A DNA stretch of 64,000 nt from the NCBI GenBank assembly GCA_003255025.1, contig QANY01005064.1, positions 124,001 to 188,000 of the forward strand, in the 5' to 3' direction. This DNA comes from Datisca glomerata. Lineage: Eukaryota > Streptophyta > Magnoliopsida > Cucurbitales > Datiscaceae. The notes under the pieces were generated by a model that was given only the letters and a program-made list of their open reading frames with translations, had not been told where the DNA came from and did not search any database. Numbering within the stretch: the stretch's first letter is position 1; each line of letters opens with the position of its first letter. Position numbers and translations under genes: made by a program. Positions 59,755-64,000 of the stretch are shown here, piece by piece.

Positions 59755-59913
59755 ATGGCTGATAATTTAGAAAGCGTTTCCCCTGCAAATCAAGAAAATT
59801 CAGAACCAAGAATTGGATCTCAAATCAATTCTCAAATTAGTTCTCAATCCATTTCGTCCACCACCTCCACGCAAGAGTGTGCTAACAGTCCTTCATCTAT
59901 CAGTCCCGAAATC
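59755..59913 (+). pseudogene. Copia gag N-terminal fragment
   Basis: An ATG 18 bases after the primer site opens a frame rich in Ser, Asn, Gln and Ile (MADNLESVSPANQE, SQINSQISSQS), typical of the low-complexity gag start in plant copia. It is cut at 59914 by a CACTA terminus; no other part of the element is present. Confidence 0.6.
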
Positions 59914-60250
59914 CACTGCAAGAAAACCCATCTTTAGCCATGAAACTTTTATCCACGAAAGCATATTCGTCGTGGAAGGCCCATTTTTAGCGACCAACTA
60001 GAAAGTTGGTCGCCAAAGGCAACCTATTCTGATGCCTTTCTTGTACGTCGCAATATATTTTACCAGGAAGGAAACGCGCCAAATTTTCCACGTGTTTTAC
60101 CGAAGAATGTTTTGAATTCGTCGGTCCTTTTACCGACGAAATAATAAGTTGGTTGGTAAAAGTTGTGATTTTATAGACGAATGTTTTGATTTTGTCAATA
60201 AATGCTTCCTTAGCCTTATAAAACACTGTCGTTTTAACAATGGTTTTGTA
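59914..60250 (+). mobile_element. CACTA terminal fragment in the copia gag
   Basis: It begins CACTGCAAGAAAACCC, followed by subterminal motifs TTTTAGCGACCAACTAG, AGTTGGTCGCC, TTTTACCGACGAAAT and GTTGGTTGGTAAAAG. These are shared in kind with 1501-1704 and 13700-16766. The right edge is not defined; inverted copia LTR sequence follows at 60282. Confidence 0.65.
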
Positions 60251-60281
60251 CATAAAAGAAACCCTCAACAGAGAGAAAAAA

Positions 60282-60517
60282 ACAAAAGGGAAGAAGAAAA
60301 CCTCAATGATATTTCACTAACCAAAGGAGAAACTAAAAAGAGAGAGTTAAATACAATTTAGGATCTAACTGCTAGAAAGAAAAAAACGAACTTTCCCTTA
60401 ACAACCCTAACTAAATAAACTAACCAAATACCTTTTACACCTTGAGTTTAGTAATTTTGTATTTTTCCGGTTTAATTTACATGGATTTGTCTATTTTAGA
60501 TTCTAATAATGTCTCGA
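60282..60517. repeat. Right arm of the inverted duplication
   Basis: Reverse complement of 59419-59657. The LTR boundary equivalent to 59496 is at about 60439, with outside flank continuing to 60517. Confidence 0.9.
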
Positions 60518-61060
60518 AGAATAATAGAGCCTTTCCCCATTCCCCATTAAAAAGAGAGGGTAATCGGTTTCATGGATTTGTAGTTAATCTTTAAAAAAAC
60601 CATTTGTAACCTTAACAAAAACAACATCGAAACATCTATTTTTTCTTCACTGACTTGAAGGGTTTCTGTCGGAATCCACGTAATCCTATTTACTACTATA
60701 TACTTGATGAAGTTATTTGACTAAAAAAATTATTGAGTTTCTTAATCGATAAAAGACAGTCCATAATCTATAATGTATAATTTATTCAAAGGTAAGAGAC
60801 TTTGAGAAATAGTTTTGTTGTTGTTGTTAGGTAAGAGAATTTATTTATAAATGTTTTTACTTGATAATAGTAGATGACAACTAGAAATATGTGCATCAAG
60901 AATAACAAAATATCTGAACACGAGATTAATTAGTATTGATACAAGTGGTTTAAAAATACCAGTATGTGTTAGTACAAATATAACATTATAAGGAGTAATG
61001 GTTTAGCGATCTGAAGAAAAATATATGACCATAACCCTTATATTTATAACTATTTTCTTT
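60518..61060. other. Intergenic, no gene seen
   Basis: AT-rich DNA between the inverted duplication and the pararetrovirus-like region. No features recognised. Confidence 0.55.
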
Positions 61061-61099
61061 TATTATGCACCTAAATTATACCAATCAAAATCAAATTAC

Positions 61100-62480
61100 A
61101 ATAGAAAAATAATTAGACAAAATTGAAAATATGGTTGATAATCTTCATCAACCTAAACCTAATGAATCCTTGAAAGAAAAAACTTTTAATAAATCATTCG
61201 GATAAAACCACTCTCAAATATTGTTCTCATTAATAAATAGATTGATAAAATGCTTCAAGAATTGAAAAATAAATTTGTTAAATCATCTTCTTCTGTTAAG
61301 GTTGTTAACTAAGACAATCGTTCAGAGTTTAAAATTCTATCGAAAAATATGTTAATAAAATGCTTCAAGAATTGAAGGTAATTAATCAAGACATTAATTC
61401 AGATTTAGAAAGTCATAGGTTAGAATCTACCTATGAATCATCCGCAATAAGTGAATATTCAAACATTAACAATATTGAAGATACATTTAAAAATTTAGAA
61501 ATTTATAAATTAGAAAGAAAATGGCCTAAAAAGCATATTCCTCCTGACATTCAAATTACTGAAAATTCTATAGTTAATCAACTTTTTATGTCTGCAGAGA
61601 AATTATAGGAATGGAACATAGATTGACTTTATGAGTAGGAAGTTCTCACAAATTGCAACACATGGCGATGGTAGCCAACAGTTACATCACCACACACAAT
61701 TTACTTTACAATGAGATAATAAATTTCTTAGTCTTAGGATTCACAAGAATGCTTCATTTTATGAAAATCCAATTCAAAGAATAAAAATTCACAGGAGCAA
61801 TTACCATAAAAATACAAACTTTGACAAATACTTTTCCAAGAATAAAATTTTTGATAAAGGTTTCTCTAAGAATAAAAATTATTCTAGAAGAAAAATTAAT
61901 AAAAATTTTGAGTGTTTTAAATGTGGCCATAATTGTCATTTCTCTAACACTTGTCAAGTTAAAAATAAAATCAATCAATTAAAAATCTCTGAAGAAGATA
62001 AGCAAGAATTATTTAGAATCCTAAAAACAATAGATTATTACGAGAGTAGTGATGAAGATTTAAGAGAATTTGAATCCCCTGAATCCTCTAAATATAACTC
62101 TTCAAGTTCTGACAATGATTTTTCTAACATATTTATGGGGTGTAGGGATAGTTATTATCAAAAAATAAATGTTTTAAATAAAAATAAAGAACAAGAACAT
62201 CTCTTGTTAGATTAATTACCAAAATTGAAAATCCAAAATAAAAACAAGAATACTTAGAAAGGCTTAGGAAAGTAATTCAGAAGAAAGAAAATACTAAGTC
62301 TAATAATAACAATACCACATGCCTTTCGTAAACCCTTGAAAAATTCAATAAGGTTAAAGGAAAGGGAAAAGAAGTTATCTTACAGGAACTTCAGAAAGAA
62401 ATTAAAAATATTAAAATTGAAATAAAAGAATTAAAAAATTCAAACACGGAAATAAAAGAAGAATTAAACCTTTTGAAAAT
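61100..62480 (+). pseudogene. Endogenous caulimovirid-like coat/nucleocapsid region (degenerate)
   Basis: Relic of a plant pararetrovirus integrated in the genome. An N-terminal Asn/Ile/Glu-rich part (61100-61360, with a duplicated AATAAAATGCTTCAAGAATTGAA at about 61247 and 61353) leads into an open block, 61360-61608 (IEDTFKNLEIYKLERKWPK, HIPPDIQITENS). Several stops and shifts follow at 61606-61760. A Cys-His finger with spacing C-x2-C-x4-H-x4-C is at about 61912-61953, as in caulimovirid coat proteins, followed by an acidic Glu/Ser-rich tail (62040-62130) and a Lys/Glu-rich coiled-coil-like stretch (62340-62480). No coding potential remains. A Ty3/gypsy gag with similar finger is the main alternative, but the protease and RT that follow favour Caulimoviridae. 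Confidence 0.6.
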
Positions 62481-62548
62481 ATAAAGTTTAATTAAAAATC
62501 ATGAATCTAGTGAACTAGGAGAACCTAGTAAATTCCTAATTTCTGATA

Positions 62549-62917
62549 ATGAAGTTGAAAAACCTATTTTCAATAATTAAAATGATGATAACTTCATCCA
62601 AATTCTTAATCTATATCAAAATCAAGAAATGGCACATGATGATCAAAATTATAATTCAAGATTTTGATTTCACTACAATTGCTCTTGTTGATTCAGGAGC
62701 AGACTTGAATTGTATACAGGAAGGACTAGTTCCTCCAAAGTACTTCAAGAAGACAAAAGAGTCTCTATCTTCTCCAAATGGTACTCAGATGTATATCAAT
62801 TATGAAATACCCGAAATTCATATATACATAGACAGTGTATTTCTTAAAACACCATTTGTCTCAGTAAAAAATATGACTGATAAAATTATTTTAGGTTTGC
62901 ATTCATTTTTTTGTTAA
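62549..62917 (+). pseudogene. Endogenous caulimovirid-like aspartic protease
   Basis: An open block contains the protease signature VDSGADLNCIQEG (catalytic Asp near 62690), then PPKYFKKTKE, a beta-rich segment and NMTDKIILGLHSFF (the ILG motif) near the end. The family version normally runs on to RT; here a shift or stop at 62915 ends it. A direct repeat follows: CATGATG(A/G)GATAAT, TTATC(C/T)CATGGATG and CCTGTTAAAT occur near 62936-62978 and again near 63068-63112. Confidence 0.65.
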
Positions 62918-62929
62918 ACCTGTTAATTT

Positions 62930-63180
62930 AACGGAGCATGATGAGATAATTACTTATCCCATGGATGGACCTGTTAAATTACTATTTATTTCTTTTCCTC
63001 ACAATGAGAAATTGAAAACTTTGAAACAAAATTCTGTTTTTAAGCCCATAAACTTATTTTACAACAGAGCATGATGGGATAATTTCTTATCTCATGGATG
63101 AACCTGTTAAATTTAAATTTTTTTCTCACAATGAGAAGTTGAAAACTTTGAAAAAAATTCTATTTTTAAGTCCATAAACT
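62930..63180. repeat. Direct duplication of about 130 bp between protease and RT
   Basis: 62930-63055 and 63060-63178 share GAGCATGATG, TCATGGATG(G/A)ACCTGTTAAAT, TCTCACAATGAGAA-like and TTGAAAACTTTGAAA(C/A)AAA, then TTTTTAAG(C/T)CCATAAACTTA. It is a local tandem duplication inside the viral relic. Confidence 0.85.
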
Positions 63181-63195
63181 TAATTTCTTGTAAGA

Positions 63196-63700
63196 GAAAC
63201 AATTATGTCTTTTGCAAGACAAAATTGAGAGCTTTTTGAAATCAAGTAAAATCATTGAACGAAGAATTTCTCGTTTAGTGATCAACTACAAGCCCCTTAA
63301 TAATATTTTGGGATGGATAAGATATCCAATACCAAACAAAAGGGACTTAATCAACATATTGGGAAATTCTATTGTGTTATCTGAATTTGAATTCTGGCAA
63401 ATCCATATTGATAAGTACAAAATTACATTTGGTAACTATAAATGGAAAATATTACCATTTGATCTTAAAAATGCTCCAAGAACAATAAATGGAATTTTCA
63501 ACCGAGTCGCTGATTTCTTAATTGTTTGCATTTACTGGTTCAATTTCTTGATTGTTTACATTAGTAATATTATTATTTCTGAATATGTTAAAGAATACTG
63601 AAAACACTTTAAATTATTTGCAAAGATGATAAAACAAAATAGTTTAAGTAACTCTGCAAAAAAATCAAATTGTTTCAATCTAAAAATAGATTTCTATGAT
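63196..63700 (+). pseudogene. Endogenous caulimovirid-like reverse transcriptase (degenerate)
   Basis: An open block (63212-63601) with RT order: SRLVINYKPLNN, WIRYPIPNKRDLIN, FEFWQIHIDKYKITFGNYKWKILPFDLKNAPRT in three short runs, then the palm region where caulimovirids have Y-I-D-D. Here the equivalent site (near 63558) reads YISN, so both catalytic aspartates are gone. Part of the segment before FWQI (family form F-D-x-K-S-G-F-W-Q-I) is shortened. Past the stop at 63601 the frame continues briefly (KHFKLFAKMIKQN). It cannot be active. Confidence 0.7.
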
Positions 63701-64000
63701 TAAAATTTTATTATTCCATTATTAAAATAATTGATCAAATCATACAATTTTTTTTGATTAATTATGAATCTGCAAAATATGTTTTGAGATTAATACCAAA
63801 CAAAGTTTTGTCAGGTAACAATCTATTTTTAGCAATTTTATTTCAATGTATAATTTATCCAATGTATTAATAATCAAATTCTTAACTCTCTTACTTGTAA
63901 TATTTTTTAGAAAATCATTCCAAGACTCTGCAATGGAGGAATTTGACCTCCTGGAATACAGAAAGATAGAACCTAGATTACTCAACCAAAATTCTTTATA
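63701..64000. other. End of window, no confident feature
   Basis: This may be the continuation of the viral relic, but no RNase H motif could be read. Open frames on the minus strand have no recognisable domain. Confidence 0.5.

Noticed and set aside
1..64000. CRISPR arrays, bacterial operons, toxin-antitoxin or phage modules
   Set aside because: Nothing of the kind is present; introns, plant retroelement lineages and plant transposon termini show nuclear plant DNA.

Overview
This looks like nuclear DNA of a eudicot plant. It is AT-rich and made mostly of decayed transposable elements of plant-specific lineages: Ty1/copia, Ty3/gypsy Athila and Tat, CACTA, Helitron, and an endogenous caulimovirid-like sequence. 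The one intact host gene has short plant introns. The species cannot be named from sequence alone. I see no CRISPR array, operon, tRNA or rRNA.

Layout. 1-1500: 3' end of an Athila-like retrotransposon (+), abutting a CACTA tail (1501-1704). 2457-5729 (-): a nine-exon, apparently intact atypical bHLH transcription factor gene (bHLH68 type), followed by a foldback at 2309-2402. 6170-17236: a copia element (-) disrupted by two CACTA transposons. The first (6833-11103, TSD CAC) carries captured exons of an ARABIDILLO-type Armadillo-repeat gene; the second is 13700-16766. 17237-21072: intergenic, with a Helitron 3' end and another CACTA end. 21073-28770: a second copia element (+) with recognisable gag, protease, integrase, RT and RNase H, all interrupted by stops. 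28771-31755: no gene seen.

31900-51926: a nested pair of gypsy elements. The outer Tat-lineage element (+) has gag, protease, an RT remnant, an archaeal-type RNase H, integrase, 3' tandem repeats and an antisense coiled-coil ORF. It is split by a full-length Athila element (-) at 35562-45707, whose insertion is shown by a 5-bp target duplication ACTAT on both sides. The Athila copy has both LTRs, a tRNA-Asp primer site, gag, protease, RT/RNase H, integrase and a third ORF of the plant-transposon/env-like type.

52069-55858: a third copia element (-) whose 3' LTR holds a gypsy gag remnant and a 181-bp foldback. 55859-59418: no gene seen. 59419-60517: a fourth copia LTR and gag start, a CACTA end, and an inverted duplication of the LTR with its flank. 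About 61100-63700 (+): a degenerate endogenous pararetrovirus-like sequence (coat/zinc finger, aspartic protease, RT).

How the parts relate. Only the bHLH gene looks functional. The rest records successive insertions whose order can be read: Tat went into CACTA-like sequence, Athila into Tat, and CACTA into copia. I found no wholly new system. The most notable items are the CACTA element with captured ARABIDILLO exons, the TSD-supported nesting, the antisense ORF of the Tat element, the viral relic, and two foldbacks that could yield small RNAs. All boundaries and homology calls come from reading by eye; no search or alignment program was run.
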